DNA from: AP-15 sp963796155
GTDB taxonomy: Bacteria > Pseudomonadota > Alphaproteobacteria > ATCC43930 > CGMCC-115725
Direction: 5' to 3'
DNA length: 64,000 nucleotides
Assembly (NCBI GenBank): GCA_963796155.1
Contig: CAWCKT010000004.1
Location: 69,350 to 133,349 of the forward strand
Positions 1 through 9,122 of the stretch are shown piece by piece. The notes under the pieces were generated by a model. It was not told where the DNA came from. It made no database searches and saw only the letters and a list, made by a program, of their open reading frames with translations. How positions within the stretch are numbered: the stretch's first letter is position 1; the number at the start of each line of letters is the position of its first letter. Both the position numbers and the translations under genes were made by a program.

Positions 1-234
1 CGGATCGTTTGCCTGGCAGCAGGGCGTGCCGGCATTACCAAACGTGTCGGCGTTCACACACTGCGGCACAGCTTTGCCACCCATCTCCTGGAGCAAAAAA
101 CCGATATCCGGGTCATCCAGGTGCTGCTCGGGCACAAGAAGCTCGACACGACGGCGCTCTACACCCGCGTCGCCATCAGCGCGCTCGGCCAGGTGACAAG
201 CCCGCTCGACGTCCTGTTAAAGATGCCCGGCTGA
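1..234 (+). CDS. C-terminal part of a tyrosine recombinase (phage integrase family), cut by the window edge
   Basis: The frame is open from base 1 and ends at TGA 232-234, giving 77 residues. The visible part is the catalytic C-terminus of a tyrosine recombinase: HTLR (H19, R22), LLGH (H45) and the nucleophile in ALYTR (Y54) are all present and correctly spaced, so the active site looks intact. The N-terminal half lies outside the window. The stop is only 10 bases before the start of the IS91-type transposase, an arrangement seen in several IS91-like elements that carry a companion integrase. It probably belongs to the same mobile element; this is inference from adjacency. Confidence 0.85.
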   Translation, partial: RIVCLAAGRAGITKRVGVHTLRHSFATHLLEQKTDIRVIQVLLGHKKLDTTALYTRVAISALGQVTSPLDVLLKMPG

Positions 235-244
235 CGCGCCGCCG

Positions 245-1453
245 TTGTCACGGCCAGCGGTCGAGGTGGCGGATATCTTCCGCCACCGCGGGCCGGCTTG
301 GCGTGCGTCCCATGCCGGCCATGTGAGCCTCGGCCAACTGAAGGTCATGTCGGCGATCGAGCGCTGCCGAACAGCGGCGTTGGGCGGCCATGTCGAATGC
401 TGCGAGGACTGCGCGCACCTGCGCATCTCTTACAACTCCTGCCGTAACCGGCACTGCCCGAAGTGCCAGGCAGTGGCGGCCAAAGAGTGGCTGGCCGACC
501 GCCAGGCCGAACTGCTGCCCGTGCCCTATTTCCATGTCGTCTTCACCCTGCCGCGGCCGATCGCCGACATCGCCTATCAGAACAACGCGGTCGTCTATGA
601 CCTATTGCTGAAAACCGCTGCCGAGACCCTGATCACCATCGCCGCCGACCCCAAGCACCTCGGCGCGCGCATCGGGCTCACCGCCGTGCTGCACACCTGG
701 GGATCGGCTCTGACCCACCATCCGCACGCCCATGTCATCGTCCCCGGCGGCGGCTTTTCGCCCGACCGCCAGCGCTGGATTGCCTGCCGGCCCAGCTTCT
801 TTCTCTCCGTCCGGGTGCTCGCACGCCTCTTCCGTCGCCTGTTCCTCGAAGGGCTCACCGCCGCCTATCTAGCCGGGCGGCTGGAGTTCTTCGCCGACCA
901 GGCCGCACTCGCCGAGCCGGCAGCCTTCAAAGCTCACCTCGCCGCACTGCGCAAGCATGAATGGGTGGTCTATGCCAAGCGGCCTTTTAGCGGACCCGGC
1001 GCTGTGCTCGCCTACCTGTCCCGCTACACGCACCGGATCGCTATCGCCAACAGCCGGCTCGTCGCCTTCGACGGCGAGCGCGTGACTTTCAAATGGAAGG
1101 ATTACCGGGCCAAGCGCGACGCCCGCTACAAGCTCATGACGCTCGACGCCGACGAGTTCATCCGCCGCTTCCTGATCCACGTCCTGCCCGACGGGTTCCA
1201 CCGCATCCGTCATTACGGCCTCTTCGCCAATGCCAGCCGGGCCGGCAATATCGCATTGGCCCGCCGACTGCTCGGCGTACCCGACCCGCCGCCGTCAAGC
1301 GGCGACAGCGACGGCACCGAAAATCCCCACGAAGACAGCGAGTGGAACGCTTGTCCTTGCTGCGGCGGGCGTATGATCATCATCGAGACCTTCGAACCCG
1401 GCTGCCAGCCGCGGCTGTGGCCTATCCCATCGATCGGGCTCGACAGCTCATGA
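245..1453 (+). CDS. IS91-family transposase (HUH/Y2 rolling-circle type)
   Basis: 402 residues from a TTG start. An N-terminal zinc-binding region (CCEDC near residues 52-56, CRNRHCPKC at 66-74) is followed by the HUH nuclease core: HPHAH at 159-163 supplies the metal-binding histidines, and YLSRY at 257-261 supplies two tyrosines four residues apart, as in the Y2 enzymes of IS91. A CPCCGG motif sits near the C-terminus. Length and domain order match full-length members, so the enzyme may be active. It would nick and move single-stranded DNA by a rolling-circle-like route. The upstream recombinase fragment is probably part of the same element. An ATG at about base 347 is a possible later start but would lose part of the zinc domain. 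Confidence 0.92.
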   Translation: MSRPAVEVADIFRHRGPAWRASHAGHVSLGQLKVMSAIERCRTAALGGHVECCEDCAHLRISYNSCRNRHCPKCQAVAAKEWLADRQAELLPVPYFHVVFTLPRPIADIAYQNNAVVYDLLLKTAAETLITIAADPKHLGARIGLTAVLHTWGSALTHHPHAHVIVPGGGFSPDRQRWIACRPSFFLSVRVLARLFRRLFLEGLTAAYLAGRLEFFADQAALAEPAAFKAHLAALRKHEWVVYAKRPFSGPGAVLAYLSRYTHRIAIANSRLVAFDGERVTFKWKDYRAKRDARYKLMTLDADEFIRRFLIHVLPDGFHRIRHYGLFANASRAGNIALARRLLGVPDPPPSSGDSDGTENPHEDSEWNACPCCGGRMIIIETFEPGCQPRLWPIPSIGLDSS

Positions 1454-1888
1454 CCATCACACCGCTGTCGCCATCCCCCATCACCGCTTCCGTCCGACGC
1501 CGCTGTCTCACCGGCACCGGCCACGCTTCGCCGACAGCAACCGCCAGCGCAGCCTTTGGCCGGCAAAACCTGCAGCATCGAATGCCAGATCACCCGGCCG
1601 ATCGCATCCAGGGCGGCCAAAACCAGCGCCCCGCTGGTCACTCAACCGTCGTCCTCTCCGGAACCGACAAATCAGACCAACCAGCGGCGGCAAATTCCCC
1701 ATAGATCGACACCAGCGTCGGTGCGAACTCCCCCCGCGGTTTCCTCCCTCGAGGCTTTTCGGACGCCTGCCTCCGTGCATCCCCTCACGCCAGTGACTGG
1801 CAGGCGTCCGAAAACCCTTAACGCGAGCCGCCTTCTTAACCGGGTACCAAGCGTAAGATTTTCAGCACTAGATTACGCACGGCAAGAA
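1454..1888. other. Non-coding end of the IS91-like element and convergent interval
   Basis: 435 bases between the transposase stop and the stop of the minus-strand kinase gene. No frame here has convincing coding character. The stretch probably includes the 3' (terminus) end of the IS91-like element; I could not place the end precisely. It contains the perfect inverted repeat at 1756-1814. Confidence 0.6.
1756..1814. repeat. Perfect 16-bp inverted repeat with a 27-bp spacer
   Basis: TTTTCGGACGCCTGCC at 1756-1771 is matched without error by its reverse complement GGCAGGCGTCCGAAAA at 1799-1814. It lies between two convergent genes. It could be a bidirectional terminator, the hairpin end of the IS91-like element, or a small non-autonomous element with terminal inverted repeats. 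The spacer is longer than in ordinary intrinsic terminators. Confidence 0.75.
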
Positions 1889-4459
1889 TTACTTCAACGC
1901 GAGAAGGTTGTGGGCGGCGACCGGCCGGTGGAAGCCCTTTAGCACCAGCGGTCCGACCGGTTCGATCTCGACGAGGTCCTCGACCATCGCGAGAACGCGC
2001 TGGGAGATCAGGATCTGCCCTGGCTTCGCCTCTCCGCATAGGCGCGCGGCCAGGTTCATCACGCTGCCGATCGCGGTGTAGTCGTAGCGTTGCTCGAAGC
2101 CGATCGCTCCGATCGTCGCATAGCCCTGCGCGATGCCGATGCCGAAATCGAGGTCGTAGCCGAACTTCTGCCAAGCAGCGAGCAGTTCCCGGATGCCGAT
2201 GCGCATCGCTGTCGCCATCCGGATCGCCTGCTCCGCCGGGTTGGCGATCGGCACCGGATCGTTGAACAAGACGATCATGCCGTCGCCGGTAAAGCGTTCG
2301 AGAGTGCCTTCGTGGCTGAGAACCAACCTGCCCATTACCGCGTGATATTCGCGCAGCACCTGCATCACCTCTTCGGGCTCGGCGCTCTCGGCGAACGCGG
2401 TGAAGCCGCGCAAGTCGATAAAGGCGGCGGCGACCTCGCGCCGGTGGCTCTTCAGCGGATCCTCGACATCGCCGGCGACGATCAACTCGGCAACCTGGGG
2501 CGAGAGAAATCGCTTGAGCCGCGCCAGCCGCTCGAGTTCGCCAATTTGCTGCTCGACGCGGCGCTCTAACGACCGGTTGAGCTCCGCCAGTTCCCGGTTG
2601 AGCCGCGCGAGCTCGCGCTCCTGGGTGCGGGCGCGCAACAGGTTTCTGATCCGCGCGGTGAGCTCGGCCTCGTGAAACGGCTTGGCGAGATAATCATCGG
2701 CGCCCGCTTCGAGGCTCTCGATGCGGGCCTCGGTCCCAGCGCGCGCGGTCACGAACAGCACAGGCGTCGGGGCGAGGTCGGGATCGTCGCGGATCGCTCG
2801 CAGCAGGTCACGGCCGCTCATCCGCGGCATCATCTGATCGGTGACGATCAGATCTGGCCGGTATCGGCGCGCCTTATCGAGCCCGTCTGCGCCGTCGACC
2901 GCGAGCAAAACGTTGAATTGCTGCGCGAGGACGTCGCGGACGTAGCCGCGGAGGTCACGGTTGTCCTCGACATAGAGGATGGCGTGCCGCCCGGGAATGA
3001 GCACAGGTTCGCCAACAGGGTCGGGGCGGTGGCGCGCCGTGACGGGCTCGGTGGTCCTGCCCCGTTCCTCGACGTCCGCAAGACCTTCGTCGCCAATCCC
3101 AAGCAAGTTGGCCGCGCTCAGATGGCTCTTGCCAAGCGGAACCGTGACCTCAAACGTGCTGCCGCTGCCGTATTGGCTGAAGACGCGCGCGTCGCCGCCG
3201 TGCAGCGCGGCGATCTCCTTGACCAACGCCAGACCGATCCCCGTCCCGGCAAATTCGCGCAACTCGCTTCCGTCCGCCTGCCGGAAGCGGTCGAAAATGT
3301 ACGGAAGCTGGTCCGGCCGGATGCCGATGCCGCTGTCGGATACGGTCAACCGGAAGCTGTCGCCGTGGATCGATGTCGCCACCTCGACATGACCCTCGCG
3401 CGTGAACTTGAAAGCGTTCGAGAGGAGATTGAACAACAGCTTTCCGAACTTGTCGCGATCGATGAAGATTTCCGCGCCGGGGACGCGCGGATCGAGTACC
3501 AGCCGAAGTTCGAGCCCGCGTTCCTGGGCGCCTGAGCCGAAGCGGCCGACACGCTCCTCGATGAAACGGTTCATGTCCGCCATCGGCGAAGCCTTGAGCT
3601 CCATGCCCCCGGCCTCGAACTTGGCGAGATCGAGGATCTGGTTGACGAGGCCGAGGAGCTGCTCCTGATTGCGCAGCGCGATCTCGATCTGCTGGCACAC
3701 GGCGGCGGGGATCTCGCCGTACCGACTCGCCAGAATCAGTTCCAAAGGGCCGAGCGTCAGGGTTATCGGGGTCCGGAACTCGTGTGAGACATTGGCAAAA
3801 AACTCGGTTTTGAGACGGTCGGCTTGCTCGAGCACACCGATGCGCAAGGCGCGCACATAGGAAGCGACCAGACTGGCGATCGCCTGGAAGGTCTCGACAT
3901 CGCCCTGGTCGAAGGGCGGATAGAGCGGCCTCGCCTCCTTGAGCCGGCCGGCCAGCAGGAGCCCGAGCGCGCTGTCCCCGGCGGTCACCGGCAAGCAGAC
4001 AAAAAAGGGCAGGTCGAGCGCGATGCGGATTTCGTTGATCAGCTTGGTCGGCGCCGTCGCCTTGTTGACCACAAGGACGCCGGTCCCGGCCGCGAATTCC
4101 GGCGGGAAGCAAAAGACCAGCGACGAAAGCTTTCGCAACTCCTCTTCGGGGAATCCGAGCCACTGGCCCGGCCGGTAATGATTTTCCGCCTCGGCCGGGA
4201 CCAGGACGACGGTGCGGTCCATGTCGAGCGTCGCGTTGATCGCGCGGATCGCCCGGTCCAAGATTGCAGATATCTCAGGCTGAGCGGCGACCGAGTGCTC
4301 CAGCTCGGACAGCACGGTGAACGCTTGGCGCTTTTGATTGAGCTGGTGCCGCAGGCCGGATACGGCGTAGTCGAGCTTGACCGTCTCGCCGCCGAGCTCG
4401 TCGATCTGGCGCCGGTAGTATTCGATCTCGCGTCGGAGTCCCTCAGCCTCGTCCGCCAC
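1889..4459 (-). CDS. Hybrid sensor: coiled coil, GAF-like domain, histidine kinase, receiver and class III adenylate/guanylate cyclase
   Basis: 856 residues. Order: coiled coil (about 1-50), GAF-like sensor (50-205), HisKA with FFANVSHEFRTP (phospho-acceptor H226), HATPase with N348 and GTGIGLAL (405-412), receiver with acidic D499, phospho-acceptor D541 and K593, a coiled-coil linker (610-650), and a class III nucleotide cyclase with metal aspartates D682 (FIDLRGF) and D726 (FTGDG) plus N802/R806. It has no transmembrane segment, so the sensor is cytoplasmic. The likely role is to turn a signal into cAMP or cGMP through intramolecular phosphorelay. It starts 21 bases after the FIST gene and is surely co-transcribed with it. 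Substrate (ATP or GTP) cannot be settled by eye. Confidence 0.9.
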   Translation of the reverse strand: MADEAEGLRREIEYYRRQIDELGGETVKLDYAVSGLRHQLNQKRQAFTVLSELEHSVAAQPEISAILDRAIRAINATLDMDRTVVLVPAEAENHYRPGQWLGFPEEELRKLSSLVFCFPPEFAAGTGVLVVNKATAPTKLINEIRIALDLPFFVCLPVTAGDSALGLLLAGRLKEARPLYPPFDQGDVETFQAIASLVASYVRALRIGVLEQADRLKTEFFANVSHEFRTPITLTLGPLELILASRYGEIPAAVCQQIEIALRNQEQLLGLVNQILDLAKFEAGGMELKASPMADMNRFIEERVGRFGSGAQERGLELRLVLDPRVPGAEIFIDRDKFGKLLFNLLSNAFKFTREGHVEVATSIHGDSFRLTVSDSGIGIRPDQLPYIFDRFRQADGSELREFAGTGIGLALVKEIAALHGGDARVFSQYGSGSTFEVTVPLGKSHLSAANLLGIGDEGLADVEERGRTTEPVTARHRPDPVGEPVLIPGRHAILYVEDNRDLRGYVRDVLAQQFNVLLAVDGADGLDKARRYRPDLIVTDQMMPRMSGRDLLRAIRDDPDLAPTPVLFVTARAGTEARIESLEAGADDYLAKPFHEAELTARIRNLLRARTQERELARLNRELAELNRSLERRVEQQIGELERLARLKRFLSPQVAELIVAGDVEDPLKSHRREVAAAFIDLRGFTAFAESAEPEEVMQVLREYHAVMGRLVLSHEGTLERFTGDGMIVLFNDPVPIANPAEQAIRMATAMRIGIRELLAAWQKFGYDLDFGIGIAQGYATIGAIGFEQRYDYTAIGSVMNLAARLCGEAKPGQILISQRVLAMVEDLVEIEPVGPLVLKGFHRPVAAHNLLALK

Positions 4460-4480
4460 CGGGCATCCTACCTCCGCTTG

Positions 4481-5692
4481 CTACTCGCTGAACACGCACA
4501 GCACGCCGGTCCAATCGAGCGCCTGCATGTCCGGCCCGACCTTGGCGATCTCGACACCCGAATACATGCCGAGCAGCGGCATTCTGGAGCGCATCACGCG
4601 CTGCACTTCTTCCGCCTCCTCCCGCTCGGTGCCGCAATAGGCGCTGGCGCGCCCGGCGCAGTCGATGTAGAGCGCGAAAAACGGCGTCCGATCGCCGACC
4701 CGCGCGAGGAGGTCGTTCGCGCGGCGCCCGACATAAGCGAAATCGATGCTTCGCCGCATTAGCTGGACATCATATCCGGCTCTCAGATCGTCTTCGAACA
4801 TGATCAGCGCGCCGCGCTCCTTGTCGACGGCCATGACGAGGCGGTTGGCGTAATCCTCTTCGCGGAACGGACCGAACTTATCGCCCTTGTTGACGCCGAG
4901 CGTGACAAAGAGCGGAAAATCCTCCCAGTCCTTGTCGGATTCGGGGCCGAGCAGCTGCGAGATCACCTCGAGCGCCGGCTTGCCGTCGATCTCGATCACC
5001 GCCGGGCCCTCGGCCCGGGTGATCGTGTGGTAGCCGCCGGCGGGCCGGCAGCCGTGCATGATGATCGTGTCGAGCCGCACCCCGCCCGACAGCACCAACG
5101 CCATCGCGCTGCGCTGCTCGATCCGGTCGTCGAACCACTGGTATGTCGGGTTCCATTGCATGCTACCCATCATTCCGACGCCGGCGGCGGGCGGCCAGGT
5201 CCCGAGCGCCTGGGTTACGCCCGCGATCAGCGGTGTCGCCAAATTGAGGGCGAGCCCTTCGGCCGCCGAGCGCTTGACTGAATCGTACATCAACAGCAGG
5301 TTGGGATCGCCCTTGTACCGCTGGCTCTTGATCCGCTCGCCAAGCACGACGCCGACCTCGCGCTCACGATCGACGAGACCGGTCTCGATGAACATGTCGA
5401 CCCGCATCGTATCGGACGCGATCGCGGCGAGTCCGACCTGGTAGCCGGCGTAACCGAGCCGGTCGTTGGTTATGATTCCCATCGAATAGCCGCCGATCAG
5501 CCGTGCCTTCGGTCCTACGACCGAGCGGATGCCGTCGCGCAACTGCGTCGGATCGTGCTTTTCGGTGGCATAGACAAGAACCAAGTCGCAGTGATCCAGC
5601 CCGCCATCGGCAAGCGCCGCCCGGGCGACCTCGGCACCCGCCTGGCCCGAGCTCGAATTTTCGCTGTAGCCGACACCGGCTCGACTTGCCAT
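4481..5692 (-). CDS. FIST domain sensory protein
   Basis: 403 residues. FIST-N covers roughly residues 20-230 (DLVLVYATEKHDP, GGYSMGII, LATPLIAGVTQALG) and FIST-C the rest, ending with the typical PLLGMYSGVEIAKVG segment. FIST proteins are proposed ligand sensors for small molecules, often encoded beside signalling proteins. I chose the ATG at 5692 because GGGAGGG lies a few bases upstream; the frame is open further upstream to 5773 but without a good site. The downstream kinase-cyclase gene follows after 21 bases, so this protein probably feeds that sensor. Confidence 0.88.
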   Translation of the reverse strand: MASRAGVGYSENSSSGQAGAEVARAALADGGLDHCDLVLVYATEKHDPTQLRDGIRSVVGPKARLIGGYSMGIITNDRLGYAGYQVGLAAIASDTMRVDMFIETGLVDREREVGVVLGERIKSQRYKGDPNLLLMYDSVKRSAAEGLALNLATPLIAGVTQALGTWPPAAGVGMMGSMQWNPTYQWFDDRIEQRSAMALVLSGGVRLDTIIMHGCRPAGGYHTITRAEGPAVIEIDGKPALEVISQLLGPESDKDWEDFPLFVTLGVNKGDKFGPFREEDYANRLVMAVDKERGALIMFEDDLRAGYDVQLMRRSIDFAYVGRRANDLLARVGDRTPFFALYIDCAGRASAYCGTEREEAEEVQRVMRSRMPLLGMYSGVEIAKVGPDMQALDWTGVLCVFSE

Positions 5693-5885
5693 GAAGCCCT
5701 CCCGTTGCCCGAAATATCTTTTTTGTCGCTGACAAACCGCACTGAACCCGATGATCGCCGAGCATTTTGCCACAATCTTCGATTATAGTGAGTGGTTAAT
5801 CTCCAGCGCGTGTCTGTGCGGGACACTCTCCGAACGCCGACGCTCGCCCTCCATGGCGCCTTTCGGCGTCAAAAATTGTGAAAAT

Positions 5886-5987
5886 TCCCTGCCGCGGCCT
5901 CGGGATTATCTTGTAATGGATTGTTATTAATATGAATTTGCCATCCGGAGGCAAAAACTTCCCTGAGTTTTCCCGCGCGGCAGGGAA
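5886..5987. repeat. Inverted repeat between the FIST gene and rodA
   Basis: TTCCCTGCCGCG at 5886-5897 pairs perfectly with CGCGGCAGGGAA at 5976-5987, with an AT-richer 78-bp interior. It is downstream of rodA on the minus strand and upstream of the FIST gene, so it could be a structured 3' end of the mre operon transcript or an operator for the FIST operon. Confidence 0.45.
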
Positions 5988-5996
5988 AATCCGCCC

Positions 5997-7151
5997 CTAG
6001 CCGGGCCGGCGTTCGCCGCTGCGGTTGAGGCGGGTGTCGCGGTGGACGCCGACATTGATCAGGAGTCCGAAGCCGAGCATCACCGCGAGCATCGCTGTGC
6101 CGCCATAAGAGATCAGTGGCAACGGCACGCCGACGACCGGGATCAGCCCCATCACCATCGCCGTGTTGATAAACACGTAAAGGAAGAAGTTGGTGACGAT
6201 CCCGAGGCCGAGGAGGCGCCCGAAGTGACTGCGGCACTCCAGCGCGATCGCATAGCCGTAGACAATGATCAAGGTATAAAGCGCCAGCAGCCCGAGCCCC
6301 CCGACGAAGCCGAACTCCTCGGCCAAGGTAGTGAAGATGAAGTCGGTCTGCTTCTCCGGCAGAAAGCTCAGATGGCTCTGACTGCCCTGCAGAAAGCCCT
6401 TGCCGAAGAGCCCGCCCGAGCCGAGGGCGATCTTGGACTGCAGGATGTGGTAGCCGGCGCCGAGCGGGTCGCTGTCAGGATCGAGGAACGTATAAATCCG
6501 GTTCTTCTGGTAATCGCGCAGAAAATGCCAGACCCCGGGCAAAGCGGCCGCCGCGGCGACCGCGGTCAACAAGAAGAACCGCAGGCGCACCCCGGCGATG
6601 AAGACCAGGACCGTGCCGCCCATCAGCAGCACGATCGCCGTGCCGAGATCGGGCTGCTTGAGGACCAACGCAGCCGGCACGATGACCATCGAAGCGGGGA
6701 GGATCAAATAGCGGATGCGCCCGACATCCTCGTCGGAGAGGCTGTGGAAGTAGCGCGCAAGCGCGAGCACCACTGCCACGTTCATCAGCTCGGAAGGCTG
6801 GAGCTGGATCATCCCGAGATCGATCCAGCGCTGGGCCCCCATCCCGACAAAGCCGCGCAGATCGACGGCGACCACCAGTGCCAGCACGATCGCGTAGACC
6901 CAATAGGCGGCGTGGAACCAGCGGCGGATATCGACGAGCGCGGCGCCGAGCATCAGGATCAGCGCGATCGCGAAGCGCATGGTCTGCTTCGCCGCCCAAG
7001 GTTCCATGTTGCCGTCGGCCGCCGAGTAAAGCACCGCGATGCCGAAGCACGCAGCCGCGCAGATCAGCAGCACCAACCCCCAGCTGACACCCCTGATTCT
7101 CTGCCAAAGCCGCGGCTCGCCTCGACCGATATCGGCGGACAGGCTCGCCAC
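5997..7151 (-). CDS. rodA: Rod-shape-determining glycosyltransferase RodA (SEDS family)
   Basis: 384 residues with about ten membrane segments. SEDS peptidoglycan polymerases act with a class B PBP in the elongasome. Visible family signatures are WIDLGMIQLQPSE, the KQPDLGTA segment, the extracellular loop DPLGAGYHILQSKIALGSGGLFGKG region, FLPEKQTDFIF and the C-terminal PLPLISYGG. Length is normal. The ATG lies 3 bases after the stop of the PBP2 gene, so both are translated from one mRNA. It is the last gene of the mreB-mreC-mreD-mrdA-rodA operon. Confidence 0.97.
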   Translation of the reverse strand: MASLSADIGRGEPRLWQRIRGVSWGLVLLICAAACFGIAVLYSAADGNMEPWAAKQTMRFAIALILMLGAALVDIRRWFHAAYWVYAIVLALVVAVDLRGFVGMGAQRWIDLGMIQLQPSELMNVAVVLALARYFHSLSDEDVGRIRYLILPASMVIVPAALVLKQPDLGTAIVLLMGGTVLVFIAGVRLRFFLLTAVAAAAALPGVWHFLRDYQKNRIYTFLDPDSDPLGAGYHILQSKIALGSGGLFGKGFLQGSQSHLSFLPEKQTDFIFTTLAEEFGFVGGLGLLALYTLIIVYGYAIALECRSHFGRLLGLGIVTNFFLYVFINTAMVMGLIPVVGVPLPLISYGGTAMLAVMLGFGLLINVGVHRDTRLNRSGERRPG

Positions 7152-7154
7152 GGC

Positions 7155-9080
7155 TCAGCCGCCCGGCGCATCCGCGCGCGGTTGGGAGGGCCAGTCGGGC
7201 GGCGGGAGTTGTGCCACCGTATCCCCGCCGGGAACCCGCCGCGCGGGATCGCGGCGCTGCACCTCGCGCAGGACGTCGCGGCAAATCGGTCCGGCCACTT
7301 CGGAGCCGTGGCCGCCCCTCGTCCCGCCGTGCTCGACGACGGTCGCGCACACGTAGCGCGGCGCGCCGACCGGCGCGAAGCCGACGAACAGCGCGTGGTC
7401 GCGGTCCTTCCACGGGATCTGACTGATCTTGCGCAGCCCGTGCTCGTGCTCGTACTCGCTGATGGCCCTGACTTGCGAGGTGCCCGATTTTCCTCCCATC
7501 GCGAAGCCGGGATCGGTGATGCGTTCGGCATAAGCCGTGCCGCCCTGCTCGTTGACGACCGCGTTCATCCCGTCGACGACGAGGGCGAGCACGCGCGGGC
7601 TGACGCCGAGCCCGGAAAAGTCGGGCTGGTCATGGTCGCCGCCCGGCGGCAGCACGCCGTCGGCCCGCACCAGACGCGGCACGACCGCGCGGCCGGTGAC
7701 CAGCCGGGCGACCATGACCGCTATCTGCAGCGGGGTCGCCAGCACCGAGCCCTGACCGATCCCGGCAATCATCGTCTCGCCCTGCGACCAGGCGCTCCCG
7801 GATGTCGCCAGCTTCCACTCCCGGCTGGGGATCAGTCCGGGCCGCTCACCGGGAATGTCGAGGCCGAGGACTCCGCCGAAGCCGAGACGCCGGGCCATTG
7901 CACCAAGGCGGTCGATCCCCAACCGCCGCGCAGTTTCGTAGAAAAAGACATCGCAGGATCTTTTGATCGCGTCGCGCAAACGCAGGGTGCCGTGGCCGTG
8001 TTGCCGCCAGCAATGGAACGTCGCGTTGCCGAGCTCAATGTATCCCGGGCAGGTAATCGAGGTCTCGGGTGTCAACACTCCGGCCGCGAGTGCCGCCGTG
8101 GCAACCACCGGCTTGAATGTCGAGCCCGGCGGATAGACGCCGGCGATCACCTTGTTGGTCAGCGGGTGGCGCGGATCGGTCGAGAGCTGCTGCCACACCG
8201 CCGGGGTGAGGCCGGTGGTAAAGGGTGTGGGATCGAAGCTCGGGCTCGAGACGAGGGCGAGGATGTCGCCAGTCACTACGTCGAGCAAAACGCTAGCCAC
8301 ACTCTCCTCGGTATCGCAACGGCGCGCCAGGAAATCCTGCATCGCAGCGTCGAGGCCGGTCACTATATCCTTGCCGGGCCTTCCGGGGATGCGGTCGAGC
8401 TCACGGACGACGCGGCCAAAGGCGTTGACCTCGACCTGGCTCGTCCCTGCACTGCCCCGCAGTTCGTCGTCCTGCGACTTTTCTACCCCGCTCTTGCCAA
8501 TGCGAAAATCCGGCAGCTCGAGCAGCGGGTCCCCAGTCAGCTCCGACTCCGAAACCGCGGCTACATAGCCGATGACGTGGGCCGTGGTCTCGCCGAATGG
8601 ATAGGATCGGCTGAGGCCCTGCTCGATCGAGACGCCGGGCAATTCGGGGATCGCGACCTCGACGTGCGCCATCTCGTCCCAGGTTAAATTGGCCCTAACC
8701 ACGACTGGCACGAAAGGATGCTTGTTCCGGGCGTCGCGCAGCACCCGGCGTCGGTCGGCGTCGCCGACCTCGATCAGCCCGGCGAGGGCGTCGAGAGTTG
8801 CGGCGATGTCCCCGGCCTGCTCGGGGACGATGACGAGACGATAGTTCTGGTGATTATCGGCCAGTGCGGTGCCGAAGCGATCGAGGATACGCCCGCGCGG
8901 CGGTGCCAGCAGCTGCAAGTTGATACGGTTCTCGTCGGCAAGCACCACGTAGCGGCCCGACTCCAGGATCTGGAGTTGGTACATGCGCCCGGCGAGAGCG
9001 GCAACCAGCGTCGCCTGGCCGGCGGCGAGGATCGCCGCGCGCCGGGTCAGGAGCTTTTGGCGTTGCGCGTCGCGTTGCAT
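7155..9080 (-). CDS. mrdA: Penicillin-binding protein 2, elongasome transpeptidase
   Basis: 641 residues. An N-terminal membrane anchor (about 16-36) precedes the dimerisation domain and the transpeptidase domain. Catalytic motifs are all present: STFK with nucleophile S320, SCD at 375-377 (the SxN-type box with D instead of N, usual in PBP2) and KSGT at 531-534. It cross-links peptidoglycan in the lateral wall with RodA. It begins 42 bases after mreD and ends 3 bases before rodA. Confidence 0.97.
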   Translation of the reverse strand: MQRDAQRQKLLTRRAAILAAGQATLVAALAGRMYQLQILESGRYVVLADENRINLQLLAPPRGRILDRFGTALADNHQNYRLVIVPEQAGDIAATLDALAGLIEVGDADRRRVLRDARNKHPFVPVVVRANLTWDEMAHVEVAIPELPGVSIEQGLSRSYPFGETTAHVIGYVAAVSESELTGDPLLELPDFRIGKSGVEKSQDDELRGSAGTSQVEVNAFGRVVRELDRIPGRPGKDIVTGLDAAMQDFLARRCDTEESVASVLLDVVTGDILALVSSPSFDPTPFTTGLTPAVWQQLSTDPRHPLTNKVIAGVYPPGSTFKPVVATAALAAGVLTPETSITCPGYIELGNATFHCWRQHGHGTLRLRDAIKRSCDVFFYETARRLGIDRLGAMARRLGFGGVLGLDIPGERPGLIPSREWKLATSGSAWSQGETMIAGIGQGSVLATPLQIAVMVARLVTGRAVVPRLVRADGVLPPGGDHDQPDFSGLGVSPRVLALVVDGMNAVVNEQGGTAYAERITDPGFAMGGKSGTSQVRAISEYEHEHGLRKISQIPWKDRDHALFVGFAPVGAPRYVCATVVEHGGTRGGHGSEVAGPICRDVLREVQRRDPARRVPGGDTVAQLPPPDWPSQPRADAPGG

Positions 9081-9122
9081 CGTCTGTGCGGCTCGTTCAG
9101 CTGTGCGGTCTGCCGGCGTCGG

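Noticed and set aside
6042..8687. Very long open frame on the plus strand (881 codons)
   Set aside because: It is antisense to rodA and mrdA, which have complete catalytic motifs. The predicted protein is rich in D, H, R and Q without any domain, as expected for a shadow in GC-rich DNA.
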